Notes: a model not told the origin generated them from the letters alone. Shown: positions 23,023 through 35,000, counted from the first letter of the stretch. The stretch is DNA of 64,000 nt from Elephas maximus indicus (GCF_024166365.1 NC_064822.1:106574823-106638822), one strand, 5' to 3'. Numbers and translations: made by a program.

Positions 23023-25709
23023 GTGTTGTTGTAGGTGCCATCCAGTCAGCTCCAGCTCACAGGGACTCCATGTACAACAGAACCAAAGACTGACGGGTCC
23101 TGCACCATTCTCACAATCATAGCTACGTTTGAGCCTATTGTTGCAGCCACTGTATCAATCCATCTCGTTCAGGGTCTTCCTCTTATTCAATGACCCTCCA
23201 CTTTACCAAACACGATGTTCTTCTGATAATGTCCAAAGTACGTGAGATGAAGTCTCGCCACCCTCACTTGTAAGGAGCATTCTGGTTGTACTTCTTCCAA
23301 GACAGGTTTGTTTATTCTTCTGGGAATTCATGCTTTATTCAGTATTCTTCACCAAGACCATAATTCAAAGGCATCAATTCTTCTTTGGTCTTTCTTATTC
23401 ATTATCCAGCTTTCACTATCCACTTTAAACCACATAATATCCCCTTGTTCTGTTTGAACGACTGCTTCTTAGTCTATGCACAGGTTCTGCATGACCACAA
23501 TCAAGTGTTCTGGAATGCCCATTCTTTGCAATGTTATCCATAATTTATTATGATCCACATAGTTGAATGTTTTGCATAGTCAATAAAACACAGGTAAATG
23601 TCTTTCTGGTATTCTCCGCTTTCAGCCGAGATCTATCTGGTGTCAGCAATGATATCCCTTGTTCCACATCCTCTTCTGAATCTGGCTTGAATTTCTGGCA
23701 GTTCCCTGTCAATGTACTGCTGCAATTGTTTTTGAATAATCTTCAGCAAATTTTACTTGTGTGTGATATTAATGATATTGTTCAATAATTTCCACATTTG
23801 GTTGGATCACCTTTCTTTGGAATGGGTGCAAATATGGATCTCTTCCAGTAGGTTGGCCAAGTAGCTGTCTTCCAAATTTCTTGGCATAGATGAGTGAACA
23901 CTTCCAGCATTGCATCCATTTGCTGAAACATCCCAATTGATATTCCATCAATTCCTAGAGCCTTGTTTTTCGCCAATGCCTTCAGTGTAGCTTGGACTTC
24001 TTCCTTCAGTACCATCTGTTCTTGATCATATGCTCTCTCCCGAAATGACGGAACATCAACCAGTTCTTCTTGGTATAGTGACTGTGTACTCCTTCCATCT
24101 TCTTTTGATGCTTCCTACGTTGTTCAATATTTTGCCCATAAAATCCTTCAGTATTGTAACTCGAGGCTTGAATATTTTCTTCAGTTCTTTCAGCTTGAGA
24201 AATGCCAAGTGTGTTCTTCCCTTTTAGTTTTCTGACTCCAGGTCTTTGCACATTTCATCATAATACTTTGTCTTCTTGAGCTGCTCGTTGAAATCTTTTG
24301 TTCAGCTCTTTTACTTCTTCAATTCTTCCATTCTTTAGCTATGCGACATTCAAAAGCAAGTTTCAGAGTCTCTTCTGAAATTTTTCATCTTTTCTTTCAT
24401 TCCTGTTTTTTAATGACCTTTTGCTTTCTTAATGTATGATGTCCTCGATGTCACCCCACAATTCGTCTGGTCTTTGATGATTAGTGTTCAATGCGTCAAA
24501 TCTGTTCTTGAGATAGTCTCTGAATTCAAGTGGAATATACTCAAGGTCATACCGTAGTTCTCATGGACTTGTTTTAATTTTCTTTAGCTTCAACTTGAAC
24601 TTGCATATGAGCAATTGATGGTCTGTTCCAAAGTCAGATCATGTTCTGACTTGTTCTGGCTGATAATATTGATCTTCTCCATTGTCTCTTTCCCACAGAT
24701 GTAGTCTACTGGATTTCTGTGTATTCCATCCAGCGAACCCCATGTGTATAGTCACCATTATGTTGTTGAAAAAAGGTACTTGCAATGAATAAGTCGTTGG
24801 TCTTGCAAAATTCTATCATGAGATCTCTGGCATCTTTTCTATCATCAAGGTCATATTTTCCAACTACTGATCCATCTTTTGTTTCCAACTGTCACATTCC
24901 AATCACCACTAATTATCAATGTATCTTGATCGCATGTGTGATCAATTTCAGATTTCAGAAACTGGTAAAAATCTTCAATTCTTTCATCTTTGGCATTAGT
25001 GGTTTGTGTGTAAATATGAATAATAGTCATATTAACTAGTCTTCCTTGCAGACGTATATTATCCTATTATTGACAGCATTGTACTTCAGGATAAATCTTG
25101 AAATGTTCTTTCTGACAATGAATGCAATCCCATTTCTCTTCAATTTGTCATTCCTGGCATAGTAGCCCATATGATTGTCTGATTCAAAATGGCCAATATC
25201 AGTCTATTTCAGGTCACTAATGCCTAGGATATTGATCTCTACTGTTCCATTTCATTTTTGATGATTGCCAATTTTCCTAGATTCATACTTCATACATTCC
25301 ATATTCTGGTTATTAATGGATGTTTATAGCTGTTTATTCTCATTTTGAGCAGTGCCACATCAGCAAATAAAGGTCCCAAAAGCTTGACTCCATCCAGGAC
25401 ATTAACGTGGACTCTACTTTGAGGAGGTAGATTTTCCCCATTCATCTTTTGAGCTCCTTCCAACCTGAGGGGCTACTTTTCCGACACTGTATCAGACAAT
25501 GTTCCGCTGCTATTCATGAGGTTTTCATTGGCCAATTTTTTTTTTAGAAGTTGATCGCTAGGTCCTTCTTCCTAGTCTGTTTTAGTTTGGAAGATCTGCT
25601 GAGACCTGTCCACCATGGGTGACCCTACTGGTATTTGAAATACTGGTTGCATAGCTTCCAGCAACACGGCAACACACAAGCCACCACAATACAACAAACT
25701 GACAGATGA
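23023..25709 (-). mobile_element. RTE LINE copy 2, both ends present, internally deleted
   Basis: The minus strand begins at the RTE 5' end near 25709 (ctgtcagtttgttg) and ends with the 3' tail near 23023. Recognisable pieces are the endonuclease region (LMIEFCKTNDLFIAS near 24840, then TQIDYICGK-type sequence), and the RT region (KALGIDGISIGMFQQMD near 23950). About 520 bp are missing where 23421 joins, removing the YADD motif. Many stops and frameshifts. It sits in sense orientation in intron 8. Confidence 0.9.
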
Positions 25710-26161
25710 ATGGTGGTACAGGAGGCACACAAAAAATGTTGCTAGAATGAACAAATAAATGAATAATCAAAATCACAGTGCTGAGTGGAGGGATGGAGGG
25801 GTGAAGAGTGAAGAGGGAGGGAGTAGGACTAAACTCCAAGGCTCTCTTCCTGCAGTTTGTTCACCTGGAGCCGATTCAGGCCATCCACTTCAACTATCAC
25901 CTCCCTGGGCTCCTCAGAACGGCACTGACCCCTGAGGATGCATATACATGTTTTTGTTGTGTGTGAGCAGGGGCTGGGGTGCTATTTCCCTGACCAGAGC
26001 ATGTGTGGGCTCATATGGGTCTTCTACCCTGGGATCTCCCTTCACTTTTAGGAGGTGCCCTGCTCTCCCAGGGACCTCAGAAATGTCTTCCTGCCTGGCA
26101 GTCTTGGGGGAAGCAGCCTGTGCCAGACAGCATTGCCTGCCGCCCACCCCAGCCCTTGTAC

Positions 26162-26365
26162 CTCACTCTTAGCAGGGGACTCAGGTGTGCTTGGCTTCCG
26201 GACCGTTGAGGGTGGAGGCAGGGGGCTGCTGGCCAGGGTCGCAATCACCTGGCCCTGGGCGTTCAACAATAGCTGGGGGGTCACGGCCTGGACCTGCAGG
26301 CTTTGGGCTGGTGCTGGGGCTGCCACACTAGCCGAGTTCACTACCCACGGAAGTGTTCCAATAAC
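26162..26365 (-). CDS. POU6F1: POU6F1 exon: Gln/Val-rich repeat region
   Basis: Acceptor TCTCCCAG (26373-26366) and donor GAG|GTACAAG (26162/26161), 68 codons. The peptide runs VIGTLPWVVNSASV, then PQLLLNAQGQVIATL, then KPSTPESPAKSE. 'NAQGQVI-TL' repeats a motif spanning the junction with the preceding exon, so this is an internal repeat in the activation region. The upstream intron uses a GC donor. Confidence 0.95.
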
Positions 26366-26654
26366 CTGGGAGAAAATAAGGTAAGGACCTCAGGAGTGAA
26401 GGCAGGGGTCTGCTCCATTCCCAACCCAAATCCCCACACCGGCATGGAGAGAGACCAACTTGGATAAATCACTTAACCCCTCTGGACTACAGTCAGGGAA
26501 AAGCAACTCCGGCTAATCTTTCAGGCCAGGCCTGCAAGGGTGGAAAAGCCAGCCCAGAAAGGATAATTTGAATCTAGTCACATCACTTTCCTCATCAATA
26601 AAGTGAAGTGTTCACACTCCAGAGGCTACTTCCTTCATTCTCTCTTCAGAGCTG

Positions 26655-27065
26655 TAGTGGACCAGAAACAGGTCTAGATGTGGATTCGGACAGACCTGGG
26701 GGAAAATCCCTGCTCTCTCCCATTTTAGCTGTGCGGCTTAATTATTCTGAACCTCAGCCTTTCCCCTGTCAAATGGGAATAAAAATCTCCACCTAATAGA
26801 GCTGTACTCAAAACGAAGTGAGACATGGAACAACCAGAATGCAATTAATGAGAATGTTGACACATGGTGAAAAATCTAACTAATGTCACTGAACAACTTG
26901 TGTAGAAATTGTCAACTGGGAACCTAACTTGCTATGTAAACTTTTGCCAAAAACACAATGAAATATTATTAAAGGAAAAAAAGTTTAAAAAATCAGAGTG
27001 AAACAATATATGAGAAAGCACCTAGTATAGAGCCTGGCCACAAAATGAGGGCTCCATGTTAAATA
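26655..27065 (+). mobile_element. MIR interrupted by L1 3' end
   Basis: The MIR left part is 'tctagatgtggattcggacagacctggg...cctgtcaaatgggaataaaaat'. The right part is 'gcacctagtatagagcctggccacaaaatgagg'. The insertion at about 26815-26990 separates them. Confidence 0.65.
26815..26990 (+). mobile_element. L1 3' end fragment
   Basis: 'gaatgcaattaatgagaatgttgacacatgg...ctaatgtcactgaacaacttgtgtagaaat...acacaatgaaatattattaaaggaaaaaa' matches the 3' terminus of the L1 at 1490-3860. It is strongly 5'-truncated. Confidence 0.85.
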
Positions 27066-27265
27066 AGCCTCCCCAGCTAGAGTGAGTTCGAGGGCAGGGT
27101 GGTGGCTGTGTCTCTGCCTGGCCTCTGCATCAGCAGAGAGCTGCCACACAGAAGATGTGAACTACAGCTTGATCCCAGTTTCTATAATGCTCAGCCAAAG
27201 TCCCGACCCCCTCCTGGCCAGCATCGCTATAGCCCCACCCCTCAGCCCTGGCTTTGACCACTTGC

Positions 27266-27394
27266 CTGTCCCTGAGCATTGGTGAGGATCTGGCTGCTAA
27301 TCCCCGGCATGCTGGGAATGGTGTTGGCAATGACTGGAGTTGTAGTGAGGGACCCCAGGATCTGGGTCTGTCCCCCGAGGGAGGCAGCGCTGAT
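27266..27394 (-). CDS. POU6F1: POU6F1 exon with internal start of short isoform and a GC donor
   Basis: Acceptor CCCACAG (27401-27395); 43 codons reading ISAASLGGQTQILGSL, then MPGISSQILTNAQGQ. The exon must end at CAG (27268-27266) to keep frame with the next exon (VIGTL). The intron therefore begins GCAAGT, a GC donor with the best consensus context (CAG|GCAAGT). The nearest GT is 4 bases further and would break the frame. The Met at 27308-27310 opens a 301-codon reading to the stop, exactly the length remembered for the short human POU6F1 isoform. Confidence 0.94.
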
Positions 27395-28074
27395 CTGTGG
27401 GTGGAGGAAGACCCATACTTAGAGGCCAAGGAGCAGGAAAGTACCCAAGGTAGAGGGAAGAGGGCTGAGGGCACTGGGGTGGGGAGATAGGCATGCTGAG
27501 CAGATGTGAACGTGGGCTGCAGGCCCATGTTTGCCAGCTGAATAGTAGCCAGAGCTTGGGGTTGTTGGCGGTCAGCAGGGACAAATGGGACTATGGTCAG
27601 GGAAGAGAAACTGGCTAATCTTTCAGACCAGATCTGCGAGGGCGGAAGGGCCAGCCCAGCAAGGCTGATGTGAATCTAGTCACATCTTATAGCTCCCACT
27701 TGCAAGTCAGGAGCCATACTGGACACTCAGATACTGACCAAGGGGTTGTGAGTCTCTGACTGCACCTTAGTGGCAGCTCACAAGTCAGCAACCCCTAGAC
27801 ATCATCCCACCCTCTGAGGCTGGTCCAATGGTTCAGTTCTGGAGGATTTGCTCGGACCTCTTGGCAGAGGTTGTCTGCCTTTGTCTGGGATGGGCTGGCA
27901 GCTGCAAGGAGAAGGCCTCAGAGGAAGCCCATCTCTGCTGAAGGACTGGAAAAGGGCCATATTCAGAGGGCTGGTCCTCCACCTCCTTTCTCCCCTTTGG
28001 GAAGGGTCAGTTTCACCCTTGGGTCAAGATTCAGTCCATCCCTGGTCCAGCCCTAAGTGAGGCCAGCAGCTTAC

Positions 28075-28328
28075 GATTCCTGGGCTAAACGCGAAGCCTG
28101 CAGGCTGGACGGTGATCTGTGGGGGGGTGTCCACTGGCTTGGAGGTGGGGGCAGCAGCGGTGGCAGCAGTGGGCTGTGGCAGAATGGCAGGCGTAGTCTG
28201 CAGCAGTGGCTGGGTCTGGAACAGTGGCTGGGGCTGGGCCGGTGGCCGGGGCTGGGCCGGCGAGGTGGCCTGTACTGGTGGGGCAGCTTGTACAGGCGCC
28301 GGGAGAGCGGTGTTCAGCACAGCAGCTG
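28075..28328 (-). CDS. POU6F1: POU6F1 exon: Pro/Gln/Ala-rich activation region
   Basis: 84 codons plus two bases, starting AAAVLNTALPAPV (the first Ala codon is split) and ending QPAGFAFSPGI, with donor ATC|GTAAGC (28075/28074). Composition is dominated by Pro, Gln, Ala and Thr. The acceptor reads CATAGCAG, a NAGNAG tandem: the exon may start at 28328 or 28325, adding or losing one Ala. Two longer out-of-frame readings overlap this exon and are not genes. Confidence 0.94.
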
Positions 28329-28858
28329 CTATGGAGCAAGGCAGAGACAGAGGTGCTCAAATGCCTAGCCGCAGTCCAGAGCGGCTCCAATCCCAAGGGA
28401 TTTGGCACAAGAATTGAAGGGGTTGGGGGCAACGGGGCATGGGGGGCAGGCAGCAGCAATTCCCTTGATCCTTGAAGGGGATAGCACATGCCAACATCTC
28501 GCATCCCCCCTCCCTTGGGCCTGGAGATGTGTAGGTTCAAGAACCAGACGCCGACTCTTCTTGCAGTCCTTCTCAGGAGGCTGGTCATGAGGTGAACTCT
28601 GGCATGGGGGAGAGGGGCAGTCTCAGACAGTTGGTTGAAGTAAGAGAGGCCTGCTGACCCAGCATGGCGTCCTGGCCTAGAGTCCCGAGGTGCTGTAGAG
28701 GCTCTGTGGCTGGGTGCCTGGGACACTGGATCCAGACTCCAGGGCTGTTGCCCCGGGTGGGCCATAGGTTCTGAGTCCGACATGGCAAGCACGCATGTAG
28801 GGATGGTAGTGTGGGGTGGTAGGGGGTCTGATGCAGTCCTGGGGAGAGTTGCTGTTAC

Positions 28859-29084
28859 CTTGGAGACTGGCTAAAGGTGGCTTGAAAACTCCCCCTGTAG
28901 GAGAAGCAGCGGTCAGTCCTGGGAGGGCAGCCACAGTTGCTGTAGGAATTGTCCAGACGGCCAGCCCCTGCTGACCAGCCACTTGACCTGCAATACTGAT
29001 GGGGATAAGAAGAGGTTGAGTAACTGCCCCTGCTGGAACCATAACTCCTGTCAGAACTGTGGCTAAGTTTTCCTGAGTCAAGAC
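28859..29084 (-). CDS. POU6F1: POU6F1 exon: VLTQENLATVLTG segment
   Basis: Acceptor TTTTGCAG (29092-29085) and donor CAAG|GTAACAG. 75 codons plus one base: VLTQENLATVLTG, GAVTQPLLIPISIAG, GLTAASPTGGVF, PPLASLQ. Hydrophobic/Thr-Gln-rich and low in charge. The end phase joins exactly to the 28328 acceptor. Confidence 0.95.
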
Positions 29085-29934
29085 CTGCAAAAGCAAACAA
29101 GATTTCAAAAAGAAAAGAAAAAATCAACATTGACAGTGCAAACACTGGGTCTCTCAGACCCAGGTGAGCACAAACAAAGTATTCTGAGGGCAGTGGGGAA
29201 AAGGCAGCATGAGGACAGGGAAAGAGCCAAGTTCTAGCCATAGGCCTGACCCTGGCCTATTCTGCCTTCAGAGAAGCAGCCCAAAATAGGGGACAGGGCC
29301 CAACCCTACTCACAGGATGGGAAAGGGTTCACAGGCCTCTTCCCCCAGTCTGTTGCCTCCCAAGTCTTCCCTAGTCTTTGCCCACATGACCAATGCTTTG
29401 TGGTCAGGGAGCTGGGGGTACAGCCAAGTGGTCAAGGGCCTGCAGAGGCCTCTGAAAAGCTCTCATGGAGAATACCCTTGACTGGATGCCTTGGAGGTCT
29501 ATGTAGGTGTAGTCAAAAGTCCCAGGGAACTTAGCAGGCCTGAAGGCTCTTGGAGGCTGCTTCTTACTGCACTGAGGCTGCTCCCTGGCTGTAAATGAGG
29601 ACTCTGTGAACAATCCATTAATTCTTCCAGGCATCCACTGGAGGGGCTGACAAGGGTATTCACTCCTTTAATCATTAGATAAACAGAAACTCTAGTGTCT
29701 TGAAAGAGTTAATGGAATTTCTATAATCATTGCTGGACCCAAGGAGATTACTGGCAAACACAGATCCACTTTTCCAAGTGGGCCTGATCTGGGCCAGGGG
29801 AAAGATCGGGGTGCCTAATAGGAGATTCCCTCCCTTGAGCCACAGTCCCTTTCCTATCCTGACACATGACATTCCCAAATCCCACGCCTTACTCCTGCCA
29901 CTGCCCTCTCTCCAACTCACTGGGTGGCTCTTAC

Positions 29935-30056
29935 CTGGGGGGCAGCTTGTACAGCCAACGGCGTCAGGGTCTGTGATGCCTGAGGCTGGCTTGGGGCTTG
30001 GCTGAAGGTGGCAACAGCAGGAGCAGGACTTGGAGGGATCCCTGGGAGTGACTTCA
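29935..30056 (-). CDS. POU6F1: POU6F1 exon with ambiguous acceptor
   Basis: Donor CAG|GTAAGAG (29935/29934) is clear. The exon encodes KSLPGIPPSPAPAVATF and ends LAVQAAPQ. Two acceptors keep the frame: ...GTGAAG before 30056, which gives VKSLPG and a 611-residue protein, or CTCCCAG before 30041, which drops five residues. The first lies just past a good pyrimidine tract; the second has a better -3 base. I chose 30056 because the total then equals the remembered human length. Confidence 0.85.
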
Positions 30057-31439
30057 CTTCACGTGGCATTGAAAGAAAGAAGGACATCATGGAGTGAGCA
30101 TGATGTGAGTGGAGGGGGCACTGGAGTACAACATCTTATTTACAGCTTGAAGGGGTAACTCTCTGCCTCTCACTGTATTTCTGTATAAGCCCCTGACTGA
30201 CCTATTGCTGGCCTTCCCTGGCCCATGAGGCAGCCCTTCCAAATGCTACTGGTAGTGAAAACAGGAGGCCAGAACCCTGTGCCAGATCTGGAAGATAAGC
30301 CACCCTCTTGCCACATCTACATGAAGAAAATGCAGGCCTCTGCACAGTTGAGTATCAGTTCATTATTTCCCAGCAGTGGGTCAGTAGGACACTGTGACCT
30401 ATCACATAATCATGCAGAGGGGCCTGAACTGAAGGCGTGTCAGGGAGGAAGGCAGCTGGCATCAGTAACAGCGGCTTCCCTTGGCTCATGCAGCAACTGG
30501 GTCATTATTCACCTTTAGGCATCTTACCACCTCACCTTCAGGGTACTTTTTGGATACAGGTAGGTACTGGCTTGGGGAAGGACAGGAGTTCCTGCAGGGA
30601 AAATTCCTGGAGATGACAGTCTCTGAAAATGGAAAATTGGACATGTCTTTGCCATACTGTGCGATCACAGGGACCCTCCAGGTCAGCTGGCTTTTCTCTG
30701 CCATTCCTTGAGGTCTAAGTCAAGATGAGCAGCTTCTATGAGCTTCTAAAGGAACTTCCAATGAACCAGAGCTTTCCCTCCAAGTTAGAGCCTCCTGTTG
30801 CTGCCTTGGTCTATTCAGATATTGGGGTGTGCCCACCAGGAAACTTCTTCACTGCCTTACGACAATGAGAAAAATTATTGTTTAATATATGGTGAGACAT
30901 TAAAAGGAGTCTAGGTATTGAATGATAAGCGTTGGATCAGATCAGTGGCTTCTTAATACTGACTGGGCATAGATTTCTAGGCCTAATGAATCACAATGTC
31001 TAAGAGTGAAAACCAGTAACTCTTTTTTTAAATTTAAAAGTTCTCTTGTGATACAGTGCAAAGCCAGGAATGGGAACCACCAATTAGATAACCTAGGGGT
31101 TCCTTCCAACCCTGCAGTCCTAACCCATGTTTTAATTGGAAAGACATCAACCTAACTCAGCAGTATACTGCTCATAGTATGTTATAATAAAATCCAGATC
31201 ATTTAAGGAACTAAAGAGACAAGCAAGTAACAACAAAAGCCTTATAAAGTAGTAAGAGAAAATGAAATGGCAGATTTCTCTCCTCAGTGGGAGATATACG
31301 TTTAGGTATATGAAAAAGATCAGAATAGTATCAGAGGATAATCTAAACATATTTTAAAAACATTTTGCTTGACAAAATGTAATAAAACATAAAAACTGAG
31401 AAAACAGGAATATGATAAATGTAAATGATAAAAGCTTAC

Positions 31440-31963
31440 TGTCAGTAGGATTGAACTGTGTCCCCCCAAAATACCTGTCAACTTGGCTCATCCATGATTC
31501 TCAGTATTGTGTGACTGTCTACCATTTTGTCATCTGATGTGATTTTTCTGTGTATTGTAAATCCTATCTCTATGATGTTAATGAGATGGGATTAGTGGCA
31601 GTTACGTTAATGAGGCAGGACTCAATCTAAAGATTAGATTTTGTGTAAAGCCAATCTGTTTTGAGATATAAATAGAAGAAGTGAGCAGAGAGACTTGGGG
31701 ACCTCAAACCACCAAGAAAAAAGCACTGAGAACACGGCACGTCCTTTGGACCCGAGGTCCCTGTGCTGAGAAGCTCCTAGTCTAGGGGAAGATTGATGAC
31801 AAAGACCATTCTCCAGAGCCAACAGAGAGAGAAAGCCTTCCCCTGGAGCTAACGCCCTGAATTTGGACTTCTAGCCTACTGAACTATGAGCGAATAAACT
31901 TCTGTTTCTTAAAGCCATCCACTTGTGGTATTTCTGTTATAGCAGCACTAGATAACTAAAACA
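31440..31963 (+). mobile_element. Solo LTR, ERVL/MaLR type, complete
   Basis: A 524-bp element starting TGTCAGTAGG and ending CTAAAACA, flanked by a perfect 5-bp duplication CTTAC (31435-31439, 31964-31968), as expected for ERVL-type insertions. A poly(A) signal AATAAA lies at 31893-31898. The 5' 'gaactgtgtccccccaaaat' and 3' 'tgttatagcagcactagataac' motifs match MaLR-like LTRs. No internal retroviral genes are present. Confidence 0.88.
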
Positions 31964-32054
31964 CTTACCATCTAAAGCAGTGAAATATGTTAGGGTATAT
32001 TTCCAAAGTAGGACCACAGGGTCCAAGGGTTTGCATATGTTTATGGCTTTTGTG

Positions 32055-35000
32055 TCTGTCAGTTTGTCATACCATGGGGGCTTGTGTGTTGTTGTGATGC
32101 TGGAAGTTATGCCACTGGTATTCAGATACTAGCAGGGTCACCCATGGAGGACAGGTTTCAGCTGAGCTTCCAGACTAAGACAGACTAGGAAGAAGGACCC
32201 GGCAGTCTACTTCTGAAAAGAATTAGCCAATGAAAACCTTATGAATAGCAGTGGAACACTGTCTGATATAGTGCTGGAAGATGAGCCCTTCAGGTTGGAA
32301 GGCACTCAAAAGACGACTGGGGAAGAGCTGCCTCCTCAAAGTAGTGTCGACCTTAATGACGTGGATGGAGTCAAGATTTCGGGGCCTTCATTTGCTGATG
32401 TGGCATGACTCAAAATGAGAAGAAACTGCTGCAAACATCCGTTAATAATTGGAACCTGGAATGTATGAAGTATGAATCTCGAAAAATTGGAAATCGTCAA
32501 AAATGAAATGGAACATATAAATATCAATATCCTAAATGGACTGGTATTGGCCATTTTGAATCAGATAATCATATAATCTACTATCCCTAGAATGACAACT
32601 TGAAGAGGAATGGTGTTGCATTCATTGTCAAAAAGAACATTTCAAGATCTATCCTGAAGTACAACGCTCTCAGTGACAGGATAATATCCATAAGACTACA
32701 AGGAAGACCAGTTAATATGACTATTATTCAGTTTTACGCACCAACCACTAAGGCCAAAGATGAAGAAATTGAAGATTTTTATCAGCTTCTGCAGTCTGAA
32801 ATTGATCAAACATGCAATCAGGATGTACTGGTTATTACTAACAATTGGAATACAAAAGTTGGAAACAAAGAAGAAGGATTGGTAGATGGAAAATATGGCC
32901 TTTGGTGATAGAAACAATGCCAGAGATCAAATGATAGAATTTTGCAAGACCAACAACTTCTTCACTGCAAATACCTTTTTTCACCAATATAAACGGCGAC
33001 TATACACGTGGACCTTGCCAAGTGGAACACACAGGAATCAAATCGACTACATCTGTGGAAAGAGACGATGGAAAAGCTCAATATCATCAGTCAGAACAAG
33101 GCCATATGACCATCAATTGCTCATATGCAAGTTCAAGCTGAAACTGAAGAAAATCAGAGCAAATCCATTATAGCCAAAATACAACCTTGAGTACATCCCA
33201 CCTGAATTTAGAGACCACTTTCAGAACGGATTTCACTCATTGAACACTACTGACCAAAGACCAGATGAATTGTGGACTGACATCAAGGATGTCATACATG
33301 AAGAAAGCAAGAGGTCATTGAAAAGACAGCTAAGAAAGAAAAGACCAAGATGGATGTCAGAGGAGACTGAAACTTGATCTCAAACATTGAGCAGCTAAAG
33401 CAAAAGGAAGAAATGATGAAGTAAAAAAAACTGAACAGAAGATTTCAAAGGGCACCTTGAGAAGACAAAGTATTATATTGACATGTGCAAAGAGCTGGAG
33501 ATAGAAAACCAAAAGAGAAGAACACGCTCGGCATTTCTCAAGCTGAAAGAACTGAAAAAAAAATTTAAACCTCGAGTTGCAATAGTGAAGGATCCTACGG
33601 GGAAAATGTTAAACAATGCAGGAAGCATCAAAAGAAGATGGAAGGAATACAGAGAGTCATTATACCAAAAAGAATTAGTTGATGTTCAACCATTTCAAGA
33701 GGTAGCATATGATCAGGAACCAGTGGTACTGAAGGAAGAAGTCCAAGATGCATTGAAGACACTGGCGAAAAACAAGTCTCCAGGAATTGACGGAATATCA
33801 ATTGAGATGTTTCAGCAAACGGATGCAGCGCTGGAAGTGCTCACTTGTCTATGCCAAGAAATATGGAAGACAGCTTCCTGGCCAACCGAGTGGAAGAGAT
33901 TCATATTTATGCTTATTTCCAAGAAAGGTGATCCAACTGAATGTGGAAATTATAGAAGAATAATATCACACGCAAGCAAAATTTTGCTGAAGATCATTCA
34001 AAAGTGGCTACAGCTGTATATCAATAGGAAACTGCCAGAAATTCAGCCCAGATTCAGAAGAGGATGTGGAACCAGGGATATCATTGCTGATGTCAGATGG
34101 ATCCTGGCTGAAAGCAGAGAATACCAGAAGGATGTTTACCTGTGTTTTATTGACTATACAAAGGCTTTCGACTGTGTGGATCATAACAAATTATGGATAA
34201 CATTGCAAAGAATGGGAATTCCAGGACACTTAATCGTGCTCATGCGGAACTTGTACATAGATCAAGAGGCAGTTGTTTGGACAGAACAAGGGGATATTGA
34301 GTGGTTTTAAGTCAGAAAAGGTGTGCATCAGGGTTGTATCCTTCCACGATACTTATTCAATCCATATGCTGAGGAAATAATCCAAGAAGCTGGACTATAT
34401 GAAGAAGAATGGGGCATCAGGATTGGAGGAAGACTCGTTAACAACCTGCATTATGCAGATGACACAACCTTGCTTGCTGAAAGTGAAGAGGGCTTGAAGC
34501 ACTTACTGATGAAGATCAAAGACCACAGCCTTCAGTATGGATTGCACACCAACATAAAGAAAACAAAAATCCTCACAATTGGACCAATAAGGAAATCACG
34601 ATAAGTGGAGAAAAGATTGAAGTTGTCAAGGATTTCATTTTACTTGGATCCCACAATGAACACCCACAGAAGCAGCAGCCAAGAAATCAAAAGATGCATT
34701 GCATTGGGCAAATCTGCTGCAAAGGACTTCCTGAAAGTGTTGAAGAGCAAAGATGTCACCTTGAAGACTAAGGTGCACATGACCCAAGCAATGGTATTTT
34801 CAGTTGCATCATATGCATGTGAAAGCTGGACAATGAATAAGGAAATCTGAAGAAGAATTGATGCCTTTGAATTGTGGTGTTGGCAAAGAATATTGAATAT
34901 ACCATGGACTGCCAAAAGAACAAACAAATCTGTCTTGGAAGAAGTCCAACCAGAATGCTCCTAAGAAGCAAGGATGGCGAGACTGCATACTATATATTTT

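Larger units (their letters stand above)
20382..26161 (-). other. POU6F1: POU6F1 intron 8
   Basis: A 5.8-kb GT-AG intron that has taken up a mosaic SINE, three tRNA-SINEs, L2 remnants and an RTE LINE. The RTE lies in the same orientation as the gene. Confidence 0.93.
26366..27265 (-). other. POU6F1: POU6F1 intron 7, GC-AG type
   Basis: A 900-bp intron beginning GCAAGT and ending TTCTCCCAG on the minus strand. It contains a MIR with a nested L1 3' end and one arm of an intronic direct repeat. Confidence 0.88.

Noticed and set aside
28085..28792. 235-codon open reading on the minus strand
   Set aside because: It overlaps the POU6F1 exon at 28075-28328 in a different frame and continues through intron. 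The true frame matches POU6F1 and splices correctly.
33483..34310. 275-codon reading as a host gene
   Set aside because: It is the reverse transcriptase of the RTE LINE at 32055-35233, with motif A and neighbouring YADD, bounded by the element's TSDs.
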